64,000 nt of DNA from Tetmemena sp. SeJ-2015 (Eukaryota > Ciliophora > Spirotrichea > Sporadotrichida > Oxytrichidae): NCBI GenBank assembly GCA_027382625.1, contig JAJKFJ010021001.1, forward strand, positions 1 through 64,000. The letters run 5' to 3'. A program made the translations under genes and the position numbers. This document shows, one piece after another, positions 20,937-33,999 of this stretch. How positions within the stretch are numbered: position 1 is the first letter of the stretch; each line of letters starts with the position of its first letter. The notes under the pieces are model-generated. The model worked only from the letters and a program-made list of their open reading frames with translations, was not told where the DNA came from and ran no database searches.

Positions 20937-23900
20937 TATAATTTCAAAACTACAAAATAAAGTTCCCTAATTCAACTCTCTAATCAGGTGCAGAGGAAAG
21001 GAAAAATGTTTTTGCCAGCTGCTGCTGTAAACAGACTTTAATTTATTACTCGCAAGTTCGAATTTAACTTAGGATATTCAGAATATGAGGACACTTTTAA
21101 AAATATTATATTTACACTATCCCCCTTGGATAAGGCAAGAGTAAAGTTCTTATTTACACAGAAAAAGCTCTTTATATTATCAGAATCTCTAATAAACAAT
21201 CATTTCTCCAATTCAATAAAATAGTAAATTATAATTCTTTTATTGTTAAATAAAATTTTTCATAGATTAAGATGTAGATAAATTAAACTCTATAATAAGT
21301 CAAGTGAAAACTATATTTATATAGAGCTATTGTATTTCTAATAACTCTAAGGAAGGTATGAATTTATAATTCTTCTTAGATACTTTGTTCTTAAATAATA
21401 AAATACTTCCCTATAACTCTAAGATAATATAATTATGAAACCATTGTAAGTTTACTTTAAAAATTATATAGAAAATTAATTTTCTCCTTTCTCGCTTAAG
21501 AATCAGACACACTAAATTTATCAATTGCTAAAACATTTGCTATATCCGTCATTTTGAGATCTTTCATAAACCTTCAGTTAACTCCAATCAATCTAACTTT
21601 GATAATCATATGCCTGAACAGTAAATTAAAAGCAATATAAAACATTTTTGAAAGTTAAATGAGCTTTTGTTGATCATTCTAATCTTTAAGCAATAAATAA
21701 GAATTTATATACCCCTAAAATTATTGGATTAATAATTTTTTAATAATATTCAAATATTTTAAAATAATTTCTCAAAGTGCTGAAAAAAATACCTGTGCAC
21801 TCCTTTTACTTCTACACTTTCATTTTTTAAAAATATATTTTTATTCATTCCTCACCCATATCGGTCAGAATGCTTAAGGTCTCAGTTATTTATATAAAAT
21901 GAAGTTTGATCAAGAAGGAAATTAATTTTGTTATGGCTTTTACAAGATGAAATTTGAAAAAGACTACAGATAATGTCAACCCCTTCAAATTGAAAGAACT
22001 TATTTTAATAATTTGTGCCTTCATTCCATCAAATCTATTTATTTTATAATGAAAAATTATTCATCAGATTTAATTTAAAACTTTAGGGCTAAGTTATGCA
22101 GTTTTCTTCAACTCTAAATCTATTATTTAATCAAAGTCAGAGCCTTTCTATATCCTAAATATTTAGATCTTTATATGCTAATCTTCATTAGATTTATATT
22201 AAAGTTTACAAGAGCAAGATGTGAAGATCTACAATCCTAATATCTTTCAATTTGAGAAAATTATCTTTATATTTTTGAGGAGAGTGTAGTTTCTGATGAC
22301 ATTAATTTAAAACGGATTGTGCACAAATACTATGAAATGAATTATTATAATATTATTAAATTGATTGCATTATATTTAAGGATACGCAACCATTTATACA
22401 TTCAATCCTAATTCTAGCAATCGGTTTTCATTTTATGATAAAAATCTAGGACAAGTTATTATTGATTTGATTTATTTTATAAAGTTATGGTTCTTGGAGC
22501 TACAAATTATGAAGTTTTATTATAGCTCCTATAATTTATTGATAGGAGTTAAATACCAATTTATGTTGTTCACATTTCTACAATTTAACTTTTTACTAGT
22601 CATTAAAACAGATTTCAAGCGAATTAAGAATATTTTCTTGGACCAATTAATTAAAAGGTATAGAGCAAAAGAATTTCATTCATTGAATAAGTTACTCTAA
22701 CCTTCAGGCTTAAATAAAAGAGTTACTCAAAATTTGCACACTAATATTTTATTACCTTTATAGAGAAGCTTTTAAATAGAATTTCAAATATTTGAGTATC
22801 TTAAGCTTAAAAATTTATATTTTGTTCAATATTTTAAGATTTTCTTTGATTAGAAAAAGAATAATTATTTATTAACCGAACTATTTTATAAATTAATTTT
22901 TATTTAAACTTAAATTTAATTATCTCCTTGATAATAGTTTATTGAGGCATTATTTATATATTTCTATTGATTTTGTATTTTCTAATTTAATGCACAATTT
23001 AAATTTTGATGTATAAAAAGATATTAAAATTTAAATATGTTTAAAGAAAAATTATTCTTCTACTGTATCACATTTGAAAGAATATAATTTCTAATTTCTT
23101 ATTCTAATAAATTTTTATAAGTATTGTTTAATATATTATATTTATTTGAAAGATGTCCCACAATTTAAATACATTCTTCTTCTTCTTGAAGATTTATAAT
23201 TAAATATACTGCAATCTTTCTAATATAATAGGATTTTGATTTAAATATGAAACAATATGGGTATTGTAGTTTTGAAAGTAGCATCTAGTTTTGCCCGATT
23301 GCTCTACATAAATTTAATTATTATAGGTATGGCAGAACGTATTTCTGTTCAGAGGTAATAGCTTTTGCAAATTGTTTGAGCATTTTTTCCAAACTGAACA
23401 TATGATAGTTCAACTTAAATTATTCTAAAATAACTTCAAATCTAAAAATACTTTACATAGTTATCTTAAAAATATAATTCAATTTAGTTGTTCCCTGTAT
23501 GATGATGATTGATCTGTCCAAATTTATGAACAATTAAATAATAATCAATGTGAATATTTATGACAACTAAATGCTTCTTTCCTCGAATAGTCATCTAAGT
23601 TAAATAAAAGTAAATTGCATCCATGAACATTTAAGTTCGGCCCATAGGGTCATAGAATTACTTTTTCTAAGTCTATTAGTCAAATATTTCAAAATTAAAA
23701 ATGAAGCTAATTAAATTAAAATGAAAATATTTAATTTTAAAGTTAAAGAGAATAATTTTTTAATTATTTTTATCTATATATAAAGATTTTTGTTTTATTA
23801 AAGCTATTTTTATGAATTATATAATTGCTATAAAATAGACTTTATAACAAATAATCAAATGCGTCTTTCATTTAAGTTAAAAAGAAATAAATTATTTAAA

Positions 23901-24900
23901 ATGTATTTCAAAACATGAAAAAATGCTCTTTATAATTATGAAATAGATTTTTCTTTATAGTCATTGATTTTACTTAATTTGATTTTCAGTTTAATATAAT
24001 TTAGTCAAGACCTTCAAATACTAAGTAGGCATAAATAAATAGTTAGTGATAGCAAACACGTAAAGGTATTTGCCATGAAAAATGTTAAATATTTTTTTTT
24101 AAAATATAAAATCAATTAGAAATAAATGAACAAGAACAGAATTCACTTTGGAATATGAAAAGTTTGCGAGTTATTATTTTTCTTGTTCAGTATAACTGAT
24201 CTAGATTGTTTTCAATTTTCCTTTAAAGTTCTAGTAAATCCTTTCCTTCGGATCTAAGGAGTTTCTAAATTTAGCTTCCTCTAGCAAAGAGAAATAGTTG
24301 AAGCATCTTTTGAAGACTAAGTCTGACAAATTCCAACACCTTAAAATACAAATGTGTATAATCGTTTAAGCATTTGTGTTATCTCTTATAAAGCTCAGAA
24401 CCCTCACTTTCAAATCATAAAATATTATAAGTTTTTGAATCCAAAGCTTTGTAAAATATCTGAAAGCATTGGGTGAGTCTCAAGCCTTTGCTTATGTCAT
24501 CTTCTAGGAGAGATAATTTTTTTAAATCTTATTATAAAGATCGAACTTCTATCATGATAGCTGTAGCCAATTTAACTTCTTATTGAAGTTCACAGCTTTT
24601 ATCTCTTATGCTGTAATGGGAAGTGTCTAATTCTATCTTTCTAAGATTTTTAAGATAGAAGTATTCCATAATAATAAACAATTTTATGAAAATCCAGAGC
24701 TATTAAACTTTTAACTGTTTTAAAACCTATCTTGAGCATTTAAGCTGTGTAATAAATAATATATTTGTTAACTTCCTTCAATCAGGGCCAAAAGCAATTT
24801 TAGCAAAACACTTTTTCTGATTTTGGCTCTAGAAATACTCCAATATTGTTGCATTTAGTTTCATTTTTTCTATTCATGCATTTAAACCACAAAATAAGTA
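20937..24900 (+). repeat. Dispersed repeat family, copy A
   Basis: Copy A begins with TTTCAAAACTACAAAATAAAG, the same 21-bp start (shown here in two parts: TTTCAAAACTAC, AAAATAAAG) as copy B at 25,767 and close to copy C at 37,527. Conserved islands follow in the same order and spacing class as in B and C: a TCACTCGCAAGTTCGA-like island near 21,050; AGTCAGAGCCTTTCTAT at about 22,138; TTTTATGATAAAAATCTAGG at about 22,432; AGCAGAACGTATTTCTGTT at about 23,330; CCTCGAATAGTCATCTAAGT at about 23,581; and CTTCGGATCTAAGGAGTTTC at about 24,247. Islands correspond to codons of two decayed genes, one on each strand, which suggests protein-level conservation rather than simple repeat drift. Confidence 0.7.
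23480..24895 (-). pseudogene. Right-end gene of repeat copy A, decayed
   Basis: On - it starts near 24,895 with a Cys-rich head (C-x12-C spacing, then IGVFLEPKSEKVFC), followed by a TGA in frame after NCFWP. Downstream blocks read RCWNLSD (about 24,340) and EEAKFRNSLDPKERIYQNFK with GKLK (about 24,190-24,290), then NVHGCNLLLFNLDDYSRK (about 23,600) and LDRSIIII. The same blocks appear in B and C with substitutions that keep the protein. Several frame changes and TGAs make it a probable pseudogene, although unremoved IESs could mimic this. Function unknown. Confidence 0.5.
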
Positions 24901-25766
24901 AGGAAATTTATATAAGCAGGGTATAATTATTTGGAAGAAATTTAATGAAATAAAATAATCTTAAAGTAAATTTCAGTTCAGTTTACAGATAAATTCTAAC
25001 AAGAAATAAATATTTCAGAATAATACTTCTTTTTAATTGGGTATTTAATTATGGCAATTTGATTTTGATGCCTTTTTTTATTCTCTTTTGTTTATTCTAC
25101 ATTCTTCCTTTATTAACAATTTAATTATAGCTATAATTTAAGCAAATTTTATTCTCTTTTTTTATATAAAATATTTTTATTTTTTTAATTAAAGAAGATA
25201 TAAATCTGACTAGGAAGAGGGTTAATTAATTTTTAGGGAAATAATTATAGAAGAATTTTTAAAATGACCTTAAAAAGTTTAAATATTTTTCATAAAAATA
25301 AAGTAGTAGAGAGTTTAAATATTAAATTTTAAGAATTAAGATTGAAATTAAATATTTCAAGGTTAAGATGAATAAATATCTATCATTTTAAAAGCATAAA
25401 CTATATTCATCAATTATATTTATAAAAATTAAATTTACTAAACAAGAGATTATAGATAAATTTATTTTTATATTGATTTTTTCTCTTTTTATATAGTTCT
25501 TATTAATTTGTTAAAAAATATATTTTGCATGTTTTTTAGTTTATGTAAATGCTAAACCTTATTAGTTCTCAACTAATTTAATAGTGGCTGAAATAAAATA
25601 GTTATTTTCCTAGCAGCAAGATATCTAACTCTGATTAAATTTTATTAGAATTTATTTCTTTTGTAATTCATACACGATCTATCTTAGTCTTATTCTATTT
25701 ATTATGATTCAAAATCAATAAGGTTGTCATTAAATTTTTCCTTTTTTTTATTTAAACCATGTTTTA
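24901..25766. other. AT-rich spacer between repeat copies A and B
   Basis: Extremely AT-rich, no open frame and no alignable island found. Confidence 0.4.
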
Positions 25767-28700
25767 TTATTTCAAAACTACAAAATAAAGATTCCTACTC
25801 TCTAACCTGACGAAGAGGAAAGCAAAAGTGCTAATAGTGCTTAAAAACTCACATGCTAACAAACTCTTATTTTATTACTCGCAAGTTCGAGCTAAATCTT
25901 CCTTTTAATGACAGATCATGCAAAACTAAACAAAATTATAAAAAAATAAACTTATCTCCTCGATCAAGCCAAGAGCTAAATTCTAGTTTAATCAGAAACT
26001 ACTTTATTTGTTGTCCAAGTCTCTAATAAGCAATCTTTTCTCATATTCAAAAAGAATTATTTTATTTATTTATTAACAAGGTTACTTTAGATCTTTTTTA
26101 GATTAAACTAAATTACTTTAATAAATAATCATTTTGTTTGAAATAAGAAATAATATGTAATTTCAGCCCCTAGACATACAAATTTTTTCATAATGAAAAA
26201 TTACAAAAAATATTTCAATGTACTTACTGTTAAATAGAGATCAAATTTTAACTAACTAATACCTCTATTAAAAATAAAATTTTAAATTGATCTTCTTTAA
26301 AGTATGAATTTTACTAGATTCTTCTAGAACACATGTAATAGAAGAGTATGCTAATTTACTATAAAATTTTATAATTTTTATGTTTCTCAAAGTTCTAAAA
26401 AGAATGTCTCTTGACCCAAACTATTTCTACTAATTCATTTTATATTATATTTTTCACTCCACTTCCTACTAACGATGAGTGTACATGGTTTTAGTATTAT
26501 TAAGCAAAGTTTGGTCGAACTTTTAATCCATTCACATAATACTAGTACAAGATGAAATTTAAAAAAGGATATAATCAATTGCAAACCACTGAAATAGCAA
26601 GAACTTTTATTAAATTATTTAGTTTGTTAGTTCGAGAATAATATATCAAATTTTAACTTTAAAATATTCTAAATTCTTTATAAAATATTTTGTTTTAAAC
26701 TTACTAATTTCTCTACTAATTTAGCTTCAATCCGAAATTTTTTATTTAATCAAAGTCAGAGCCTTTCTATATGCTAAAAAATTTATGATATTAATCTTTG
26801 TTTATATTTATATTGATAGTTTATAAATTTGGGGGATTCTCTAAAACCCAAAACTTTTTTTTAATGAAAAGTTGAAAAATCAATCGATATTTAGGCTTAA
26901 AATATTTTAATTCATTTTGTTTCATATTATCATGAGTTCATTTTTATTTTAATAATTGTGGTAATGCTTCATTAGAGCTGAGTATTTATTAAAAAATAGA
27001 AGTAATTTATTATTTAAGTTAATATGGAGACGAGGAATGGAAGTTGCAGTGTGACTATTTTAATAATTATTACATCTTTCCTGATAGAGTATAAAATTGA
27101 GAATAAGTTTTTAAGATCTTTATTCTTTGAACTCTTTTTAATCTTATTTCAGAGTTTTGATCACAGTATTTTTTATTATAATTAACTGAGTTTTTTATAA
27201 ACCATAATTTATGCTTGTCATATCCCACTGTAGAAAATAGCTATGAAGCTGATTAAAGACGCAGCCCATTCTAGTTTTTTATTGTCTCTCAAATTAGCTG
27301 AATCATCTATCTTAAGTGACCCCCAAGATGTAACCCCTGCTAATTATTTAAATCAATCATGGCTAATAAATTAATACTCAAATTTTAATTAAAATTTTGT
27401 CAATAAGTAACTCTCTCAGAACCAGCAAGTCTCTTCTATGATACCAAATAAGTTTACTAAATTTGATAAATTAAATTAACTACAAACCCTGACTTTTTAT
27501 ATAGTTATTTGCTTATTTTTAAGATGATGGAGTCTTATTTATTATCACTCCATCTTGTTTACAATATTTTTAATTCTCACTTTGTTAAAAATATTTTAGT
27601 ACCACTATTATATTTTGTTGATACACAAACAATAACACATTTAAACCAAACATTGGAAAGCCTGTTACATTTCATCACAAGCATTTAGGGCAAGTTATAT
27701 ATTAAATGAAGTTATTGTTCTTGGAGCTACCAGTTATGAAGTTCTTTTAGTTTATTGATCATTTATGCAATTCCAAAATAGAATTCGCTTCTTTAGATAT
27801 ATATAAAGAACAATTAACAAAAACAATAATGATTTGAAACTTCACTCTCAATAAAAAATATTTTGTTTTTGTTAAAGTCATCATAATTGTATATATTGTC
27901 ACTTGCTCATATCTCTAGAGAGATAGAAAAATATTTTAATTTCACTCATTTTGAGAACTACACTCATTAAAGTTAAATTAAAAATGTGTTGGGAAATATG
28001 TTTAGTTTTGAAAGTGGATTGCTTAGAGGCTTGAATAATCTAGATAAAATTAAAAAAAAATGATAAGTTTAGCAGAACGTGTTTCTGTTTAGAGGTATTA
28101 AATTTTTAAATGAAAATGAGAACTATTTCTCAATTGAGCATAAGATAGTTTAATATATAATTCTAATTTATTAACAAATTATATAAAGGGATATTCAAAA
28201 ATATTCAAGATAAAAAATTAGTTAAGAGAGAGTATTAAAACAGAATAATTTACATTGATAAGACATCATGCGAGATATAGCATGGCCAAATAAAATTTTA
28301 TAAATAAAATTGTATTCTAATATAATTAGTATTTTGATTCTTATCTTTAACTTATTAGTGTCGCTCAATTTTGATATATAGAATTATAATATACGGAAGA
28401 AAAAGAAAACCTATAGAAATTAGAAACAATTTCTTTCTAGTTTACAGAGAAAAGAAATGAGTTGCTATAATTTTACTGACTCGAGAGTGACAAAGTTTTA
28501 AATTTAGACTAACTGTACTCCAAATTACAAATATGATTTTTATTGAAATTAATTTTTAGCAATTTTTAAAATTATGCTTAACAAATAAATTATTTCTCAA
28601 AACTATAAATTAATTTAGTTGTTCCATGCACGATGATGATAGATCTGTCCAAAGTTATGAACAATTAAATGCAAATATATATATTATGACAACTAAATGC

Positions 28701-30800
28701 TTCTAAGAATCTTCTACTTTGAGACTAGATTTCCTTCCTCGAATAGTCATCTAAGTTAAATAAAAGTAAGTTGCAGCCTTGAAACTTTAAGTTTGAGTTT
28801 AAGGGTCATAAAATTGCTTTTTCTAGCTCTCTTAGTTAATTTGTTTTTAATTAAAATGATAGTGAATTTTCTTTTACTATTTTTTAAATAGTTAATAAGA
28901 TAGCAAAGTAATTTGTTAACTCAACTAGACTTATTGAGTTATAGAGTTAAAAATCTTCATACTCTCCCAAAGTTTGATTTGTGATAATAGTAGAGATTAT
29001 TTAGTTATTTTAAGAATCTCTTTAATTTCAATTAAGGCTGTCTCAAAAGATTATCACACGACTAGAAATTTTAATAATTATAAGTAAAAGTTTATCATAG
29101 TAATCAGTGGACATCTTAAAAGTCCTTCATAATGGGCTTCCTTCATGCTTTATCTCTTTCTCTTGCTGAGAAATACAAGAGACAATTGTTTTTGTGGGGA
29201 AAAAAATCACAGATAAAAGAAATTACTAATTTCTGGATATTTGATCTAGGTCTCAGACAATTTTAAATCTTTGCAATTACACAAGGCATAACTTACCACT
29301 TGGAATATTAAAAATTTAGAATAGAGATTATCTTAATTTTCCCTTCAGGTTTGCCAACATCAGTATTAAAGTGATTTATTACTAAAAACATTAGGCCCTA
29401 AAATATTTTTTGCTAAGGTTCAGATAAAATTCGATACAAATCAATCAAAATTTTTGTCATTAAATTTCATTCAAAAACTTATTGTTTTTAATAAATATCG
29501 ATTTTAATTAATTTTTGCATTTAGCTTTTTTTATTTATTGAAATTTAAATTAGTTAAGCCCTTTAAAGAAAGAAAAAAAATAAAAAAAATTTTCCCCCAT
29601 AAAATTTTTTTTATAATACTTTTTAATAACTATTTATTTTTTTAAATTAAATTAGTTTAAAATCACTTGAAAGTTGTTTTTAAGCTAACAATGGCTCTTG
29701 AAATATTACTAAAACATCTAAGTAGTTAAATTGATCTAAAATAATATTGAAAATAACTTCTTAAACTGGAAACTTTATTTTAGGAGCCCTCCCTCAAATT
29801 TGATCTAAGAGCTACGCAAGTTTTTTTTAATTAAGATATTTAAGAGAAGAAAAGGCGAGCGTCATATTTCTTTAATAAGTTTGAATTTAATAAAAGTATA
29901 AATTTTAAATTGTAAAGAAACCTAAAAAAGGAAAGAAAATTTCAGAGATTTTAAATATCATGATTTTATTACTGCTTCAGAATTATTTTACACAATGATA
30001 GATATATTTAATTATCAACTTTATTTAAATAAAAATATTTATTTTTCACATATATCTATCTCTTAAATTTAACAAATAATTTAATGAAGAAGAACAGAAT
30101 TTACTATATTTCTATAGAGGAACTTTTTACGAATTTCTTTTTCTTGTTCAGTATAATTGATCTTGATTTTTTTCAATTTTCCTTTGAAGTTCTAGTAAAT
30201 CCTTGCCTTCGGATCTAAGGAGTTTCTAAATTTAGTTTCCTCCAAGAGTTATAAATAGTTGAAACATTTTTAGAAGACTAAATCCGACAAATTAAATTGT
30301 CTTTGGCTTTATTTACTTTTAAAATTTTAGCACCCTCACTTTTCAATTAAAATTTTTTAATAAAGCTTTTAAAAACAAAATTTTTAGTCTCATTCCTTAA
30401 CTTATGTCATCTTCAAGGAGAGATAAATTTTTTATCTGATAAAATAGAGATAGAACTTCTATCATGATAGATGTGGCCAATTTAACTTCTTATAATAGTT
30501 CTTAGCTCTTTTCCCTAATGCTTTCATGGGAAGTGTCTAATTCTACTTTACCAAGATTTTTAAGATAGAATTACTCCTTAATTAATTTTAAAAGTGAGTT
30601 TATATAAATCCAAGGATAAGAAACTGATAATTGTTTTCCAACCAATCTTCAGCATGTAGGCAGTGTAAAAATATAATTGTCAATTTCCTTCCATAAAGGA
30701 TTCAAACAATTTCTACAATAGGCAGTGGCAGAGTTTGGCTCAAGAAATTTTCCTTTTCGTTTGCATTCAGTTTGATTTTCATTTGCCATACATTCTAAAT
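25767..30800 (+). repeat. Dispersed repeat family, copy B
   Basis: Longest copy of the A/B/C subgroup, about 5 kb. It shares with A the start at 25,767, the TTATTACTCGCAAGTTCGA island (about 25,872), AATCAAAGTCAGAGCC (about 26,749), GCAGAACGTGTTTCTGTT (about 28,072), the CCTCGAATAGTCATCTAAGT island (about 28,737) and the CTTCGGATCTAAGGAGTTTC island (about 30,205). Extra AT-rich DNA between islands accounts for the greater length. Islands carry traces of the same + and - genes as A. Confidence 0.7.
28610..30800 (-). pseudogene. Right-end gene of repeat copy B, decayed
   Basis: On - from about 30,795: a Cys-rich head (CKRKGKFLEPNSATAYCRNC), then NYIFTLPTC. Near 30,250-30,130 comes ETKFRNSLDPKARIYQNFKG with GKLKKIKINYTEQEKEIR. 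Near 28,790-28,610 comes QGCNLLLFNLDDYSRKE and LDRSIIIVHGTTKL. All have counterparts in A and C. The frame is interrupted many times, so no intact product is expected from this copy as it stands. Confidence 0.5.
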
Positions 30801-31859
30801 CACAAAAAAAAAGAAATAATTTTTATTAAGAACAAATCTTATTAGGATTTTTTTTATTAAAATGAAATTTAGATTGGAATGATGTTAAAAAGAAAAATCC
30901 TTCATAATAATTAAACTCACCTTCAGTTTAATTGAAATACGAAATTCATTAATTAATATAATCTGCTATACAATAATATAAATAAGAACAACATTTTAAA
31001 ATATTTTTATTTTTAGTTAAATTATAGTATATCCTTATTGAGATAAGAGAGAGAGACAACTTCTTTTCACATAATGCATAACAAATAATATTTAAGTATA
31101 AAAGACATTCGATAGATCAACAAACTTTTACACACAATTTCACTTTAAATATGAAATCACCCTTCTTCTTTAAATATATTAAAAAAACTCTATCCTTAGC
31201 AAGCTTAACAATTCTTTTAGACTGAAATTCTGAAATATATTGTCCTATTGTTAGCTCAAATAAAAAATAGAAAGATCTTCTCGGCTAATACTTTTTTGTT
31301 TGCTTTTAATTAAGAAATATATTTTCTTTCTCCCATTAGCAAAGGATAGACAGATTTAGAATAAAAAAGTTTAATAATTTTTAGGTGATAAAGTAATAAA
31401 TACATTTCATTATTTTAATAAGAAGAAATCTACTATGCTTAAATTTATACCCTAAAATAAAAATAAAAAGAATAAGAATCAGATTTAGCTCCTAAAATGA
31501 CTAATTTATATTTCTTTATTTTTTATAATTTTGAATAAAAAAATTTTAATTTTTTATTTTAACTTGACATTTAAAAAATAAAGAATAGTTATTTCATTCT
31601 TATCTTATCTTAGCTTTAAATTTAATTTATTTCTCATTTATCTAAAACTTCTTTCTGTATTTTCTATTTTGACTATCATGATTTATCTATAATATATTTT
31701 TAGAGTTTTAATTGTGGTATCTTAATTTTTAGACTCTTTTTCTTGCTCTTTTATTTCAACATACTATTTAAACAATTTAATAATGTTTCAATATTTTAGC
31801 AAATCAATTTATTCTCTTTGGATTGTTAATTCTTTTAAAATTACAAATTAAACAAAAAT
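30801..31859. other. AT-rich spacer between repeat copies B and D
   Basis: About 1 kb of AT-rich DNA with long A and T runs. No gene or repeat island recognised. Confidence 0.4.
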
Positions 31860-31862
31860 GCG

Positions 31863-33300
31863 CTAGGAAAAGAAAAAGATGGTGGAGATTCTGAGATTTG
31901 CACAATTTAAAGATAACTTTTTTATTATATTAATTTCAGGGCAGTGCCAGTTAGAGTTACTCTTCAATGAACAAATACATAAGATTCTGATATTATAGAT
32001 AAATTTATTTTTTGAGATCCTGTGGATGATAAATAAGAGAGTAATTTTGCAAACCAACCAAAGAATCGCATTTTTGAAAATTCCAACAAAAAGCAAATAC
32101 TATTTATAATAGGTGAAAGTGATGAAGGCGATAACTCTAGCACATAGTCAGATAATTGCTAATCTTATTTACACTTTTTTATATTCGGAATCCCTCAAAT
32201 GATCACACTTTGTGGTTTATTAATTTATTTAATGATTTAAATTGGTATCAGCCCTTTGATAGTATCTACGCAATTATTAATTGCAATTTTATCAAACCAA
32301 AAAGAAAATACTTCGTATAGAATACTAAAATATCAATTAAAGCCCTACTTCTAAATATTTTATATTTAAATTACGAGACTCTAATATTCTGTATTTCGAT
32401 AATAGTGCGAAGCATGAACCATTCTTAATTTTAAACTATAATCATGTTCATATTTTAGAATTTTTGAATTACTTATAACTTTGGATTTAATTTAAATTTT
32501 GAGATCTCAAAAATAATAATAAATGAAGGAGAGGTAAAATTGGAGTAAGTAAAAGGAGTAAATATGCCCTAAATTTTAAATATTTTAGAGATATTTACTC
32601 CTTAAATGCAAAAAAATTATTATTAGTGAAACCCCCAGTAATTTTTTTAAAAATAATTATTTGCTCATTTCATTTTTTGATTTTGAATATAAAATTTAAT
32701 TGGAAAAAATTTAGTAAAGGTTTTCATAATTAAGGTTATAAATATATGATCTAATTATTTTTTAATAAAAGGTTTAGATAATGGAAGTATTAAGTTATTC
32801 AACCCTAACAATATGAGCTTTGATGTTTGTGAATTAGAAAATATATACTTATAAAATCTAATAGGATCAAAACTCTTTTATTCTATTTTAGTTTTAGGCT
32901 ATTGGTATGGAGGAAATTCTTTTTTGCCAGACATGGAATTAAACAAACTTATTAGAAGCAAAGAATATGGAAACGTTCAATTAATTAATTATAGATCTAT
33001 TATACGTTCATCCCGATTTTTAAAAAAAAAAACTTTTGAGTTTGCTTCTGTGAAGCCTGGACGAAGGAGGGCGAAGCTCTTTTCATGTGTATTAGAACTT
33101 GGTACTGTAAGTTCTCCTTGAAAGCCGAGTACTGCTAGAAAATCCAAAAAAGGCAATTTTACTTTATTAAATCCCACATTTATGCCAATTATAGATGGAT
33201 TTGAAGCTATCTCTATTCAATAAAAATACTAAAAACAGTGACTAATTACAGGAAAGCCTGGTTTCTATGGCAGCAGTGTAAAATCTGAGCTGAACGGAGA
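31863..33300 (+). pseudogene. Left-end gene of repeat copy D, decayed
   Basis: On + the readable blocks are FIIGESDEGDNSSTQSDNCQ (about 32,105-32,170), KLRDSNILYFDNSAKHEPFL (about 32,365-32,430), NGSIKLFNPNN (about 32,775-32,815), YGGNSFLPDMELNKLIRSKE with YGNV (about 32,906-32,980) and GKPGFYGS (about 33,252). E contains GESDED, ELRDSTFLSFDQKAKHEP, IRIFNPNN, YSFLPNMGTRQLIRSKKYGN. C contains CFNPNNYAFEN and FYFEENVISNEVNLTQLM. So the same gene lies in both subgroups. I do not recognise the family. Frame changes are frequent; introns or IESs could explain some. Confidence 0.5.
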
Positions 33301-33999
33301 ATAATTAAAAATTTAAATTCGATCAAGAATTCATTAAGAATAAAGAATTTCATTTTTTCTTTTCTTTATATATTCATCAAATTAAGAATAAGAATGTTAA
33401 TATATTTTATTTTGGGGTTTCTGAGAAAAAACATTTTAACTTTAAAAGGAAGCAAAATATAATTTTGCATAAATTGTTCACTTCTTGGGAGTAAATTGGA
33501 ACAATTAGGGTGTGTATTTCTTATATTGAAAATGGATGACGTGAGTAAAATATGCTTTTATTAAATCAAACAATTGTGCGAATATTATTTCTAAAACTTA
33601 TATTTTTTCCTCAAATATTCAAATCAAAAATATATTTAAATGAGTGATGTAATTTTAAAAGAAGATAAAGTTCTACTCGTTCTCGAAAGGCATAATAAAA
33701 TGATAAATATTATATTTATTTAGAAGGTTTTTTTTTACGCTTTTTAATTTTATTTTATATATGCATATAAGGCCATGCAAAGGTATTGGAGTTTAATCTC
33801 AATAACTGGTACTCTAGGTCCACAAAAAGACTATCCTATTTCCCCACAGAGGTTAGAATCAAATAAATTATTTCAAGATATTACTGAAATTATAGAGAAA
33901 ATTAATTCGTCTCTTTAAAAATCTAAAATTCATAAATTTGATAATAAGTTAAACCAGTTAAAATAGTTCCTTATGTAAAAAAAAACATTTTTCAGAATT